DNA of 64,000 nt from Cuneatibacter caecimuris (GTDB lineage Bacteria; Bacillota; Clostridia; Lachnospirales; Lachnospiraceae). The notes beneath the pieces are model-generated. The model searched no databases. It was not told the origin of the DNA and saw only the letters and a list, made by a program, of their open reading frames with translations. Every line of letters begins with the position of its first letter. The first letter of the stretch is position 1. A program made the position numbers and the translations under genes. This document shows, one piece after another, positions 8,661-17,410 of the stretch. Location of the stretch: assembly GCF_004216775.1 (NCBI RefSeq), contig NZ_SGXF01000007.1:1-64000 (forward strand), in the 5' to 3' direction.

Positions 8661-9980
8661 TCACAGCTGCGCGCTCACAAAAATATCATAGATCGCTTTA
8701 ATCGCCAGTTCAAAATCGTGATTACGCACCCCGATGATGATATTCAGCTCGCTGGAGCCCTGGTCGATCATCTTCACATTCACATGGGCGTGGGCCAGGG
8801 CAGAGAAGATCCTGCCTGCGGTTCCCCTCGTAGCCCGCATGCCGCGGCCCACAACCGCGATCAGGGCCAAGTCTGACTCCAGATCAATGGAATCCGGATC
8901 TACCGCCCGGTGGAGCCCGGCCAGTACCCGCTGTTCTTTCTCTTCAAATTCAGACTGATGAACAAATACGGTCATCGTATCGATGCCGGAAGGCATGTGT
9001 TCAAAGGAAATGCCATTGTCCTCAAACACCTGCAGCACCTTTCTGCCAAAACCGATTTCCGCATTCATCATCGCTTTATCGATGCTGATGGAAGCAAAGC
9101 CCTTCTTTCCCGCTATCCCGGTAATGGTATATTTGGGCGTGCGGCAGGTATTCTCCACGATCAGTGTTCCCGGAGCCTCCGGGTCGTTTGTATTGCGGAT
9201 GTTGATGGGAATGCCTTCCCTTCTTACCGGGAAAATCGCGTCTTCATGCAGGACAGTCGCACCCATGTATGCCAGCTCCCGCAGCTCCCTGTAGGTGATG
9301 GTTTCAATCACTTCCGGATTCTTAATGATCCGGGGATCGGCCACCAAAAAGCCTGACACATCCGTCCAGTTTTCATAGAGATCGGCATGGATTCCTTTTG
9401 CCACAATGGAACCGGTCACATCGGAACCGCCGCGGGAAAAGGTCTGAATGCTGCCGTCAGGCTTCGCGCCGTAAAATCCGGGAACTACCGCCGCATCCAT
9501 TGTTCCCAGTTTCCCGGAAACCAGGTCCTGGGTCGTATTCCCGTCAAAATTGCCGTCTTCGTCAAAGCGGATAATCTCCGCCGCGTCCACAAAAGGAAAA
9601 CCCAAATAAGCCGCCAGCACAATACCATTGAGATATTCCCCCCTGGAGGCGGCGTAGTCCTTGCCAGCCAGCCCGGTAAATTTTTTCTCGATTTCTTCAA
9701 ATTCCTCTTTAAGAGAAAGCTTCAGGGAAAGTCCGCGGATAATTTCCTCATACCTTTCTGCAATCTCCTGCAGGGCTTTATGTATATTCTGTCCCTCTTC
9801 CGCCAGAGCATAGCACTGATACAGCATATCCGTAACCTTTGTATCTGTCTTAAATCTCTTCCCCGGCGCGGAAGGCACTACAAACCTTCTGTTTTCATCC
9901 TGCCGGATGATATCTGCCACCTTTTTAAACTGTTCCGCGCTGGCAAGAGAGCTGCCGCCAAATTTCACAACTTTTTTCAT
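8661..9980 (-). CDS. lysC: aspartate kinase
   Basis: Aspartokinase phosphorylates L-aspartate, the first step to lysine, threonine, methionine and diaminopimelate. The 439 residues begin with the kinase signature VVKFGGSSLAS and continue through an amino-acid kinase fold (SRGGSDVTGSIVA around residue 190). The C-terminus has tandem ACT domains, the last with VVGRGMRATRGTAGRIFSAL. ACT domains in this family bind lysine or threonine as feedback inhibitors. GAGGAGGAAAT precedes the ATG. A palindrome near the transcription start suggests repression. No L-box is present here, unlike the dapA and lysW units. Confidence 0.93.
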   Translation of the reverse strand: MKKVVKFGGSSLASAEQFKKVADIIRQDENRRFVVPSAPGKRFKTDTKVTDMLYQCYALAEEGQNIHKALQEIAERYEEIIRGLSLKLSLKEEFEEIEKKFTGLAGKDYAASRGEYLNGIVLAAYLGFPFVDAAEIIRFDEDGNFDGNTTQDLVSGKLGTMDAAVVPGFYGAKPDGSIQTFSRGGSDVTGSIVAKGIHADLYENWTDVSGFLVADPRIIKNPEVIETITYRELRELAYMGATVLHEDAIFPVRREGIPINIRNTNDPEAPGTLIVENTCRTPKYTITGIAGKKGFASISIDKAMMNAEIGFGRKVLQVFEDNGISFEHMPSGIDTMTVFVHQSEFEEKEQRVLAGLHRAVDPDSIDLESDLALIAVVGRGMRATRGTAGRIFSALAHAHVNVKMIDQGSSELNIIIGVRNHDFELAIKAIYDIFVSAQL

Positions 9981-10012
9981 TGCTGTATTTCCTCCTCAGG
10001 GTATGTTAGCGT

Positions 10013-10026
10013 ATTAACGTGTTAAT
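10013..10026. promoter_or_regulatory. palindromic operator candidate at the lysC start site
   Basis: ATTAACgtGTTAAT is a perfect 6-bp dyad with a 2-nt centre. It lies about 5-18 bp downstream of the -10 box of the lysC promoter, where a repressor would block initiation. Confidence 0.45.
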
Positions 10027-10030
10027 AGAT

Positions 10031-10059
10031 ATAAAACCACATTTTCAGAAATATTGCAA
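10031..10059 (-). promoter_or_regulatory. lysC promoter candidate
   Basis: TTGCAA (10054-10059), 17 nt, then TTTTAT (10031-10036) on the minus strand. The -10 is imperfect; shifting by one gives TTTATA. Confidence 0.5.
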
Positions 10060-10080
10060 GCACTTTTTCTGGATACCCTG

Positions 10081-10108
10081 TTGTTATTTTTTTCAGATAT
10101 GATATAAT
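10081..10108 (+). promoter_or_regulatory. promoter of the small membrane protein gene
   Basis: TTGTTA (10081-10086), a 16-nt spacer and TATAAT (10103-10108). The start codon is 37 bp downstream. It is divergent from lysC. Confidence 0.65.
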
Positions 10109-10144
10109 GTTGAAAAAATAAAACCATATTGAAAGAGGTAGAAG

Positions 10145-10372
10145 ATGAACCCGAAGATAAAACGGATCCTCGCCTGGGCGGGCATCCTCCTGCTGCTGGC
10201 TATGTATGCAATTACCCTTGTCTTTTCACTGATTCAGAGTGACTTTGCCCATGACATGCTGCGCGCAAGCATGACAATGACCTTTATTGTGCCGATTTTT
10301 CTCTATGCCATGATGCTGATTTACAAAGTGCTGAAACGCCGCGATGACGGCGGCGCTTCTGATGATAAATAA
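10145..10372 (+). CDS. small two-TM membrane protein
   Basis: The product is 75 residues with two hydrophobic helices (about 9-29 and 43-63), separated by a short acidic loop (QSDFAHDM) and followed by a charged tail (KRRDDGGASDDK). A GAAAGAGGTAGAAG ribosome site precedes the ATG and a good promoter lies upstream, so it is very likely expressed alone. Proteins of this shape are common hypotheticals in Lachnospiraceae. No function is recognised. Confidence 0.75.
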   Translation: MNPKIKRILAWAGILLLLAMYAITLVFSLIQSDFAHDMLRASMTMTFIVPIFLYAMMLIYKVLKRRDDGGASDDK

Positions 10373-10400
10373 GATTCTATAGGATTCTTTAAGAAAATAA

Positions 10401-11807
10401 TCAGGAATCTCTCTGCGGCAGCCATTCTTCCAGCTGCCGCAGCAGTGTTTCCGTCCCTTCTTCTGTCTTTTGGTTAATCGCGATATGGGTGCCGTCCTTC
10501 AGATAAATCAGCAGCGTTTCCGGGCTTTTCCGATGGATATACCACATTCCTTTTCCCATCTGGTCTGAAGAAAAATGACCGATGCTGTAAGATCCGGTTC
10601 CCAATCCGTTGGTTCTTCTGCCTTTCAGGCTGCCGGTTTCTACCATCTTCCATTTCTCAACCTGATCCAGGGAAAAAGAGGAGGGATAGGATGGCGATAA
10701 GATCTCCACAACGCCGTTTTTTTCCTCCATTGTAAAATCCGTACCCTGCAGGCGGATCACAGGCACCGCTGCCAGCCAGAACACAAAAATCAAAACCGCC
10801 GCAGTAAATGCTGTAACAATTATAGCGGGCCCTTTATGCGCCATATTCATCTCCATTCCAACCCCTGTACGTTTTGTCACCAGATAGGCCGGATCATTCG
10901 GATTGCAGTAATATCCTTTTCTCCAGTAATAATCTTCATCCACCAATGTCTGTCGGGGGACTTCTGAAACCAGCCTGTTCATGTTCCGCTGCAGCAGGTA
11001 AAAACCCAGAATCGCCGCTGCCAGCGATAAGCCGCCCACTCCATTGGTTAATATCAAGCCCAAATTCCAAAATCCCGCCAGCCCTGCCAGAATTCCTCCC
11101 AGCAATCCCAGCGACGCTGCTGCCGAAACTCCATAGGCCAGAATGGAAAAACCCCTTTTTTCAAATCTGTTCAGCTTCAGGTTCTCCTCACTGGATTCAC
11201 TGTAAACCTTATTTCTTTTTTTGATAAACAGCTGCCTCATAATCAGAAGCAAAGCAGTAAAAACCAAAACCTCCAGAATGGATATCCCCCATCTTCCCAG
11301 CCCTTCTTCCACAAAAACCCCTGGATTGACGAGATATATCCCAAGAGCAACAGCTTCCAGTATAACAGGCAGCAGTCCCCACTGCCATGCAGGAAGCTGC
11401 TGATCCTTATCCCCGCTGAGAACAGTATCCACCAAAATCGTGAAATGTGTTTTGCCAATGGTCCAGCCACGTTCCATTTTCAGCCGGTACATTTTCCCTA
11501 CATAAGTCTGGTAAATACGCCCATAAGAGATGAGCAGCGCCACAATCCAGGCAAACATCAATACAATTTCCCAGTCTGTTGCAGAACAGACCAGAAAAAT
11601 CCCCGCCGCTCCCACGGCCAGCATCCAGTTCATAGCCCGCTTGTACTGCCGGATCACCATGTTAACTTCCGGCTCCTCCCTGCATTCTGAAGGCAGGCGC
11701 ATGCTGAGCACCATATGATCAGAGGCATGCACCGCGCTCCTTCCTGTTCCCCAGAAACAGAGCAGTACAAAAGACAACGTGATTCCCAGAATAATATCTA
11801 ACATCAT
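10401..11807 (-). CDS. multi-pass membrane protein with DUF5808 domain
   Basis: The 468-residue integral membrane protein has about eight to ten hydrophobic segments. Around residues 295-325 it carries the DUF5808 signature YYWRKGYYCNPNDPAYLV, with RTGVGMEMNMAHKG following. The C-terminal about 100 residues after the last membrane helix look like a small extracellular or PH-like beta domain. Proteins with this region often sit behind a short GntR/YtrA-type regulator, as here with a 4-bp overlap, and are thought to belong to cell-envelope stress or transport units. The actual function is unknown. Confidence 0.8.
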   Translation of the reverse strand: MMLDIILGITLSFVLLCFWGTGRSAVHASDHMVLSMRLPSECREEPEVNMVIRQYKRAMNWMLAVGAAGIFLVCSATDWEIVLMFAWIVALLISYGRIYQTYVGKMYRLKMERGWTIGKTHFTILVDTVLSGDKDQQLPAWQWGLLPVILEAVALGIYLVNPGVFVEEGLGRWGISILEVLVFTALLLIMRQLFIKKRNKVYSESSEENLKLNRFEKRGFSILAYGVSAAASLGLLGGILAGLAGFWNLGLILTNGVGGLSLAAAILGFYLLQRNMNRLVSEVPRQTLVDEDYYWRKGYYCNPNDPAYLVTKRTGVGMEMNMAHKGPAIIVTAFTAAVLIFVFWLAAVPVIRLQGTDFTMEEKNGVVEILSPSYPSSFSLDQVEKWKMVETGSLKGRRTNGLGTGSYSIGHFSSDQMGKGMWYIHRKSPETLLIYLKDGTHIAINQKTEEGTETLLRQLEEWLPQRDS

Positions 11808-12199
11808 CTCTCAGCCACCTCCCGTGTCAAAAACAACTGATCAAACACCTGCCCGCACATGGACAAAAAATCCTCTTTTTCAATTCCTCTGGCTCTGGAC
11901 TCCGCTGCCAGAAGTTCCAGCTCCTCCTCCAGCCGTTCTCTGTAAATGCCTTTTCTGTCCGCTCTGGCGGCTACCCTCGCGCCGTGTCTTCTGTCAATCT
12001 CAATAAAACCTTCTTCCCGCAGAATTCCGTAAGCCTTGTTCACTGTCATAGCGTTGATTCCTGCATCATGGGCCAGCTGCCTTACTGTTGGAAGGTTTTC
12101 TCCGTTTTTTAATTCGCCTCTCCCGATTCCCATTACAATTTGATTGCGGAGCTGTACATAAATCGGAACCGCGGAAGCAGTATCTAACTCCAAAATCAT
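11804..12199 (-). CDS. GntR-family regulator, YtrA-like
   Basis: The 131-residue protein has an N-terminal winged helix-turn-helix (VPIYVQLRNQIVMGIGRGEL, then LPTVRQLAHDAGINAMTVNKAYGIL). Its short C-terminal helical extension lacks an effector domain, as in the YtrA subfamily. YtrA-type regulators usually repress their own operon together with ABC or membrane proteins. Here the second gene is the DUF5808 membrane protein. A 7-bp dyad covers the -10 box of its promoter, consistent with autorepression. Confidence 0.88.
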   Translation of the reverse strand: MILELDTASAVPIYVQLRNQIVMGIGRGELKNGENLPTVRQLAHDAGINAMTVNKAYGILREEGFIEIDRRHGARVAARADRKGIYRERLEEELELLAAESRARGIEKEDFLSMCGQVFDQLFLTREVAER

Positions 12200-12220
12200 G
12201 GCTTCACCTCTTTTTATTTT

Positions 12221-12258
12221 GTATTATCTATAATAATACAAATAATACTTAAAGTCAA
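12221..12258 (-). promoter_or_regulatory. GntR operon promoter with overlapping operator
   Basis: TTGACT (12253-12258), 17 nt, TATTAT (12230-12235). A perfect dyad GTATTAT-ctata-ATAATAC (12221-12239) covers the -10, as expected for a YtrA-type autorepressor site. Confidence 0.72.
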
Positions 12259-12302
12259 GAATAACGCTCCGCACCACAATAATTTTATTAATGCTCTTTC
12301 TT

Positions 12303-12354
12303 AAAAAAGAATCCCGCCCTGACACGCGGCGCCGGACGTATCGGAACGGGGTTT
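12303..12354 (-). terminator. terminator after the TrxR-like gene
   Basis: A long GC-rich imperfect hairpin (AACCCCGT ... GCGGGATT with inner CGATACG/CGTGTC and GGCGCC) is followed on the minus strand by CTTTTTT. It ends the flavoprotein transcript before the GntR promoter. Confidence 0.65.
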
Positions 12355-12370
12355 CAACTCTATTTCAAAT

Positions 12371-13276
12371 TTACAGGCAATGCGCCGCGGCATGAATACC
12401 GGCAATCGCTCCGTCTGATACAGCGGTAGCCACCTGACGCACCTGTTTTACACGAATATCACCTGCTGCGTATACGCCGGGGATTTCAGTCTCCATATTG
12501 CTGTCAACAGGAATATATCCATGATCTAAAGACAGTTCGCTGTAAAACTGTGTGTTCGGCGTGGATCCCGCATAGATGAATATACCGCACCCAGGCGCTT
12601 CAATGCGTTCCACGCTGCCGTCCGTTTCACCGGCCAGCTCCAGAACCTCCGCCTGATTGGTTCCTGATACTGATTTCAGCCGCATTCCGGTACGCACTTT
12701 GATATTGGACGCCTGTTCTACTCTTTCCCGGAACTCTGCGATACAGCCCAGAGCATTTTCAAAATGGATAATCGTGAGCTCAGAGGCAAACTGCGCCAGA
12801 TAAAGAGCTTCCTTCACAGCTCCATCCGCGCCCCCAATTACAAATATCGGGCGGCCGCGGAATAAAGGGCCGTCTTCAGCCGCATTCCGGCCGATGCCTT
12901 TTCCGATAAACTCTGTTTCTCCCGGAATTCCCAGCGCTCTGGGCGTGCTGCCATTCGCCAAAATGATCTTGCGTCCCTGATATACTCCTCCATCCGTATA
13001 AGCTTCCTTCTGATTTCCTGCAAGCTTTACCCCTTTTACCGCTTCATAAACAATTTCCACTCCTGCGCCCAAAGCCTGTTCTTTCAGCCTTCCAGCAAAC
13101 GTTCTGCCGGTTTCCTGCTGTATAATTCCGGAATAGTGGGTCACTGAAGATACTGTTCCAATGATTCCCCCCACTTCCTTCTGTTCCAGCACAAGAGTCC
13201 TGCACCCCCGGCTCACCGCATAAACAGCTGCGCTGATTCCGGCAGGGCCCGCTCCGATCACTATGATATCATACAT
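12371..13276 (-). CDS. thioredoxin reductase-like FAD protein lacking the CxxC pair
   Basis: The 301 residues have the two-dinucleotide-domain fold of low-molecular-weight thioredoxin reductases: FAD motif VIGAGPAGISAAVYA at the N-terminus, ILANGSTPRALGIPG, and an end with YAAGDIRVKQVRQVATAVSDGAIAG. Where TrxR has the redox motif CATC, this protein has NAAE (131-134 in GRNAAEDG). The NADPH-binding GGGDSA is replaced by GGADGA. It therefore cannot be a classical thioredoxin reductase. It may be a ferredoxin/flavodoxin-dependent or other flavin oxidoreductase. It is encoded alone, with its own terminator. Confidence 0.85.
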   Translation of the reverse strand: MYDIIVIGAGPAGISAAVYAVSRGCRTLVLEQKEVGGIIGTVSSVTHYSGIIQQETGRTFAGRLKEQALGAGVEIVYEAVKGVKLAGNQKEAYTDGGVYQGRKIILANGSTPRALGIPGETEFIGKGIGRNAAEDGPLFRGRPIFVIGGADGAVKEALYLAQFASELTIIHFENALGCIAEFRERVEQASNIKVRTGMRLKSVSGTNQAEVLELAGETDGSVERIEAPGCGIFIYAGSTPNTQFYSELSLDHGYIPVDSNMETEIPGVYAAGDIRVKQVRQVATAVSDGAIAGIHAAAHCL

Positions 13277-13434
13277 GTTTCCGCATCCTCCTTAAAATGA
13301 TTGCCTGACAGACTGATAATTTGATTCCATATCTCAATATTTATCCATTTCCTTCTGATTATACATCCTCATTTTTATAAAATCAAATTAGATATCGTAT
13401 TCGGGCCATAAGATAAATTTATTTTCCTGTAAAA

Positions 13435-13470
13435 CAAAAAACCTGCGCCCATAACCGGACACAGGTTTTC
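13435..13470 (-). terminator. terminator after the lipoprotein gene
   Basis: Arms AACCTG (13440-13445) and CAGGTT (13462-13467) close a hairpin followed on the minus strand by TTTTTTGTTTT. Confidence 0.75.
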
Positions 13471-13482
13471 TCTTTTTAAACA

Positions 13483-13890
13483 TTATTTCTTTTTGAAAAC
13501 AAGGGACATTCCCTCTTCACTCAGTGTAACCAGACCGTCTGCATATGTACCTTCAATGGTCTCGCCTTCCGCCTTCAGAGTGATCTTCCCGTCTTTTTCT
13601 TCCCAGGTGCCTTCCTGCGCTTCGCTCACACCCATTGCGGATACATCCAGCTTAAAGGTGCCGTCTTCATTGAGATTCAGAGTGATCATTGAACTCACTT
13701 CATCTCCGTCAGAACCCATCTGTGAAGCCAGCTGTTCCAAATCCATGGACATGCCGCCCGTCTCTACCTTCTGAATTCCATAGGAACCTGCAGCGTCACT
13801 CTTTTTCTTGTCTCCGCAAGCCATAAGACCCAGCACACAAACCAGCACCAGCATCAGGCTCACTACTTTTGCAGCAAAACTTTTTTTCAT
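13483..13890 (-). CDS. small secreted lipoprotein
   Basis: The 135-residue protein has a lipoprotein signal peptide ending in the lipobox LMAC (Cys25), so it is predicted to be anchored to the outer face of the membrane. The mature part contains a beta-rich repeat pattern (LNEDGTFKLD, GTWEEKDGKITLKAEG, EGTYADGLVTLSEEG) like the lipocalin-like small domains of Firmicutes lipoproteins. GGAGAAT precedes the ATG and a terminator follows, so it is a single-gene unit. Function unknown. Confidence 0.85.
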   Translation of the reverse strand: MKKSFAAKVVSLMLVLVCVLGLMACGDKKKSDAAGSYGIQKVETGGMSMDLEQLASQMGSDGDEVSSMITLNLNEDGTFKLDVSAMGVSEAQEGTWEEKDGKITLKAEGETIEGTYADGLVTLSEEGMSLVFKKK

Positions 13891-14017
13891 AATTCCTTAT
13901 TCTCCTCTCTGGATAAGATCAAATATCCTATGCAAAACCTGCACTGGATAGAGATAAGATATCATACTTTAAAAATTTTTACAACAGTTTTCTCAAAAGT
14001 TAAAGAAAACTTAAGTT

Positions 14018-15106
14018 TTACTGCTCAGTCACCTTTTCCCGCATCTGCATCAAAATATCCCCCGTCTCCTTGTCCAGGCTCATCAGCTGAGAAGAACCTT
14101 GCTGCTGCAGATAATAATTTCCTTCTTCATTCAGCGATCCCAGCAAAAGAATAATTTCCGTTTCGGAAGCCGCATCCCCGCTGTCCTCACTATCTTCTGC
14201 CGCCGCAGTGTCAGAAACCGAATAGCTGATCTGCAATTCCGCCGGAGCATCTAAACCGTACTCCTTCAGCGCCTCTCCTTCCACTTTATAATCCGTACAG
14301 CTGCCGTATTCTATGGACGCCACAGTCTGCAGCCAGGAAACCGAACTGGCTGTCTCTGTCTCTACTCTTCGATCCTGGCTGTCCGTATATACCCAGACTG
14401 TTTCCTGTTCTGCGGCAGCCGCACTCTCATCTCCCTCCTCTGTACTCTTCTCTTCTTTCATTTCCCTTGTCAGAAGCATCCATCTGCCATCAGATAATGT
14501 CATTTTTACCTGATTGATATTGGAAACTGTGATACCCGGAAAGGATACCGCATCAATCATGTCATACAAACCATAGCCGCCGGCTTCCGGCAATTCTTCC
14601 GAAATTGTATAAATCTTCTGGCCGCCTTCCAGATAAGCATAATAAACAGATGCTTTACTGTTTTCATCTCCCACACAGACAGTTGTTTCATTCCCGTCCG
14701 TGTCCGTCACGGTAAAGATATATGCCGGTTCCTCCAGTCCATAATCAGCCGCGTTCTCCAGAGAATCTGAAACCTCTCTTTTTCCTCCCAGCCCTGCCGC
14801 CGCTCCCGCAAGACTGGTGAGGTAGCTCTGCTGCAGAGGAAAGTCTTCCGCGTCACGGTAGATCCACCGGTCCTCTTTTTTCTCAAAAGTATAATCTCCA
14901 TGGCTGTTTTTTACCCGAATAGACGCAATCTGATCTTCCTCTGCGGAAATCAGCACCGCAGCGTCCGCATCCGCCGCACTTTCGGAGGCGGCTTTCTCCG
15001 CCTCCTGATCGGAACGATAGCGCTGCAACAATACCAATGCGGCCGTCAGGCAGGCCAGAACTGCTGTCAGTGTGAGCAAAAGCCCTGTTTTTCTTTTTTT
15101 CTTCAT
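14018..15106 (-). CDS. DUF4340 domain protein of a Gld-type ABC system
   Basis: The start at 15106 is chosen because it forms a TAATG overlap with the GldG-like gene; a longer reading to 15274 would lie inside that gene. The 362 residues have an N-terminal membrane helix (LLLTLTAVLACLTAALVLL) followed by an extracytoplasmic DUF4340 region with repeated ASVYYAYLEG and LLLGSLNEEGNYYLQ-type segments. DUF4340 proteins regularly end ABC operons with GldF/GldG-like permeases. The substrate is unknown. This is the last gene of a four-gene operon. Confidence 0.85.
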   Translation of the reverse strand: MKKKRKTGLLLTLTAVLACLTAALVLLQRYRSDQEAEKAASESAADADAAVLISAEEDQIASIRVKNSHGDYTFEKKEDRWIYRDAEDFPLQQSYLTSLAGAAAGLGGKREVSDSLENAADYGLEEPAYIFTVTDTDGNETTVCVGDENSKASVYYAYLEGGQKIYTISEELPEAGGYGLYDMIDAVSFPGITVSNINQVKMTLSDGRWMLLTREMKEEKSTEEGDESAAAAEQETVWVYTDSQDRRVETETASSVSWLQTVASIEYGSCTDYKVEGEALKEYGLDAPAELQISYSVSDTAAAEDSEDSGDAASETEIILLLGSLNEEGNYYLQQQGSSQLMSLDKETGDILMQMREKVTEQ

Positions 15107-16533
15107 TATTTCCTGCGCCTCCTGATCCAGACTGCGAACCCTGCCGCAAGGATGCCGGCCGGCAGCGCCGCCACAAATATAATTGTCCAGAAATTTGTGG
15201 TTGCTGCAGGCACTGTATTGCTGGTAGTCCCTATGCTCTTCGCATAAATTTCCACAGTACTCTTCTGTCCGCACATCCAGCTCACAGAGTTCACAAACAG
15301 ATCTGCGTTGGCCGGCGTGATCTGCAGATAATCAGAAAGAAATGGATAAAAGGTGCTGTAAACCACCAGCTGCGCCGTTCCGTTTTCTGTTTCATTCGTC
15401 ACAGCCGCCCCCACGGTGAACGGTCCCTGAGCATCTTCGCTCCCCTTTTCTGTTTTCTGCAAATCGTAGTCCGCGGATGCAAAGGAATCTGTTGTGGTTG
15501 TCAGCAGGTTTTCCACTGTCAGGCCTTCCCGCAATTCCTCCTGAACTGTCATCGGCAGCGCATATGGCGTGAGTACCAGCATATTTTCATTGACAATCGG
15601 CGTGGTGATCTGCTGGCTTGCCAGTTCCGGCAGCAGATATACGGGATGCTGGGTGTAATTATTCTTTCCCAGTTCCATCACAATTCCCTGGCCGATGTCC
15701 AGCCCATACTCAGAAAGCAGCCCATACAGATTCGCCATATCATTTTCCGTATAATTACAGACTGCCAGCAGCTTTCCTCCCTGCTCCAGGTAAGATCTGA
15801 TCAGTCCTATTTCTTCTTCCGTATAGTCTGTGGAGGGGGCCATCACTGCCAGAACGTCACAGTCCTCCGGCACCGCGTCCTGGGCTATCAGCGTCAGATC
15901 CTCTGTTTCTATATTATTTTTTTCCAGAGACGACGTCAGCGCATAAGGCAGGCTCTGTTCCCCATGTCCGGTCACAATGTACATTTTCGGCAAATCGTCC
16001 GTCATCACATAATCAATAGCCGAAGTAATCTCCCCTTCCCCGTCAAAACTATAATAGGGATCGCTGCCATAAGTATAATAATCCGAATAATCCACTTCTA
16101 CAATATCGCTGTAGGATACGGTCTTAAAACGTTTTCCGCTCTCCACAATGAGACTGTTTTCAGACAAATTGGATGCGTCATATTCTTTCAATTGAACCGG
16201 ATTCACAACGGGGTCCAACTGTTTTACTTTGATGCGGCCGGAAAGGGCGGCATACTGATTCAATATTTTTGTGATCATTTCCAGCTCGTTCCCGGACTGC
16301 ACTACATGGTAAATTGTGATATCTTCATCCAGATTGCCTAAGATTTCTTTTGTCTGATCTCCCAGAGTATACAGGCCATTTTCTGTCAGGTCTATGGTAG
16401 TCAGGTTTTCCGGAAGCTGCTGTACTACCAGATTAAATACAATCGCAATCGCCAGTACCAGTACCGTCAGTCCGCTGCTGTAAGTTCCGCGCTTGAAGCG
16501 GGTTGTCTGAAATAATTGTTTTATTCTGCTCAT
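15106..16533 (-). CDS. GldG-like ABC transporter accessory protein
   Basis: The 475 residues comprise an N-terminal transmembrane helix near 20-38 and a large extracytoplasmic region. That region contains TIDLTENGLYTLGDQTKEIL, the family's typical start, and YIVTGHGEQSLPYALTSSLEKNNIETEDL. A C-terminal transmembrane helix (about 447-468) and a basic tail RRRRK follow. This is the GldG/ABC_transp_aux family, named after gliding motility but widespread in non-gliding Firmicutes. It lies between the permease and DUF4340 genes and probably forms the outer part of the transporter complex. Confidence 0.88.
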   Translation of the reverse strand: MSRIKQLFQTTRFKRGTYSSGLTVLVLAIAIVFNLVVQQLPENLTTIDLTENGLYTLGDQTKEILGNLDEDITIYHVVQSGNELEMITKILNQYAALSGRIKVKQLDPVVNPVQLKEYDASNLSENSLIVESGKRFKTVSYSDIVEVDYSDYYTYGSDPYYSFDGEGEITSAIDYVMTDDLPKMYIVTGHGEQSLPYALTSSLEKNNIETEDLTLIAQDAVPEDCDVLAVMAPSTDYTEEEIGLIRSYLEQGGKLLAVCNYTENDMANLYGLLSEYGLDIGQGIVMELGKNNYTQHPVYLLPELASQQITTPIVNENMLVLTPYALPMTVQEELREGLTVENLLTTTTDSFASADYDLQKTEKGSEDAQGPFTVGAAVTNETENGTAQLVVYSTFYPFLSDYLQITPANADLFVNSVSWMCGQKSTVEIYAKSIGTTSNTVPAATTNFWTIIFVAALPAGILAAGFAVWIRRRRK

Positions 16534-16543
16534 GCTCTTCCTC

Positions 16544-17410
16544 CTAACTCCATCTGCGTTTCTGTACGGACTGCACGGTCAGAAAAATAAATACGCCGCT
16601 CACTGAGATCATATAAACCAGCGATTTTACGTCCAGAACATTATCTGTAAAATTATTGTACCGCTTATCCAAAGACAGACTGTTGAGAAAATCTGGCAGC
16701 GCTCCCGCAAACATCTCCGGATTCCAAAGGTATAACCCGCCGATAATCAGAATCCCGATGCCTGCTGCGGCTGCCGCCGCCATCCAGTTCCTGGTCAGCC
16801 CGTAATAGCACAGAGCGGCTAATAACATAACGGCACAGAATCCCAGAGCGGAAGCTGCTGCCGTTGAAGGCAGAAATGAGGTCAGCCCTTCAATCAGATA
16901 CAGCGCCACCAGGGCTCCCAGTGTTCCCACCGCCGCTATGATCTGGCTCTCTGTCAAAGAAGAAATAAACATCCCGATTGCGATATAAGCGCTTCCCATC
17001 AGGAAAAAAGCGAGAATACAGACATAATCTGTCAGGTAATACGCTTTTCCAACGCTGCCGATAATCAGAGGACAGGCGCAGAAAATAACCATAGGAATGG
17101 CCAGTACAGTTACCATTGCCAGGTATTTTCCCAATGTAATCTCGGCAACTGTGACAGGCGCCGTCAGCAGCAGCTGATCTGCTTTGGAATGACGGTCATC
17201 TGAAAAACTACGCATTGTCAGCACCGGAATGGTCAGCATCATCACAAATGACACTGACCCCAAAATTGCTCCAAAATACGGCCAGCCATAGGAGCCCAAA
17301 TTATTGTAGCAAAAAAACAGGCCTACAATTAAAACAGTAAAGGCAATGAACAGATACCCGATCATATTGGAAAAATATGCTTTTAATTCTCTTTTATAGA
17401 TTGCCGCCAT
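16544..17410 (-). CDS. ABC-2 type transporter permease (GldF-like)
   Basis: The ATG at 17410 (MAAIYKRELKAYF) is preferred over an upstream one because GGAGG lies 9 nt before it. It overlaps the ATPase gene by 17 bp. The 288-residue protein has about six transmembrane segments and the MTIPVLTMRSFSDDRHSKADQLLLTAPV segment typical of GldF/NosY-type ABC-2 permeases. It pairs with the ATPase encoded upstream to form an exporter of unknown substrate. Confidence 0.88.
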   Translation of the reverse strand: MAAIYKRELKAYFSNMIGYLFIAFTVLIVGLFFCYNNLGSYGWPYFGAILGSVSFVMMLTIPVLTMRSFSDDRHSKADQLLLTAPVTVAEITLGKYLAMVTVLAIPMVIFCACPLIIGSVGKAYYLTDYVCILAFFLMGSAYIAIGMFISSLTESQIIAAVGTLGALVALYLIEGLTSFLPSTAAASALGFCAVMLLAALCYYGLTRNWMAAAAAAGIGILIIGGLYLWNPEMFAGALPDFLNSLSLDKRYNNFTDNVLDVKSLVYMISVSGVFIFLTVQSVQKRRWS

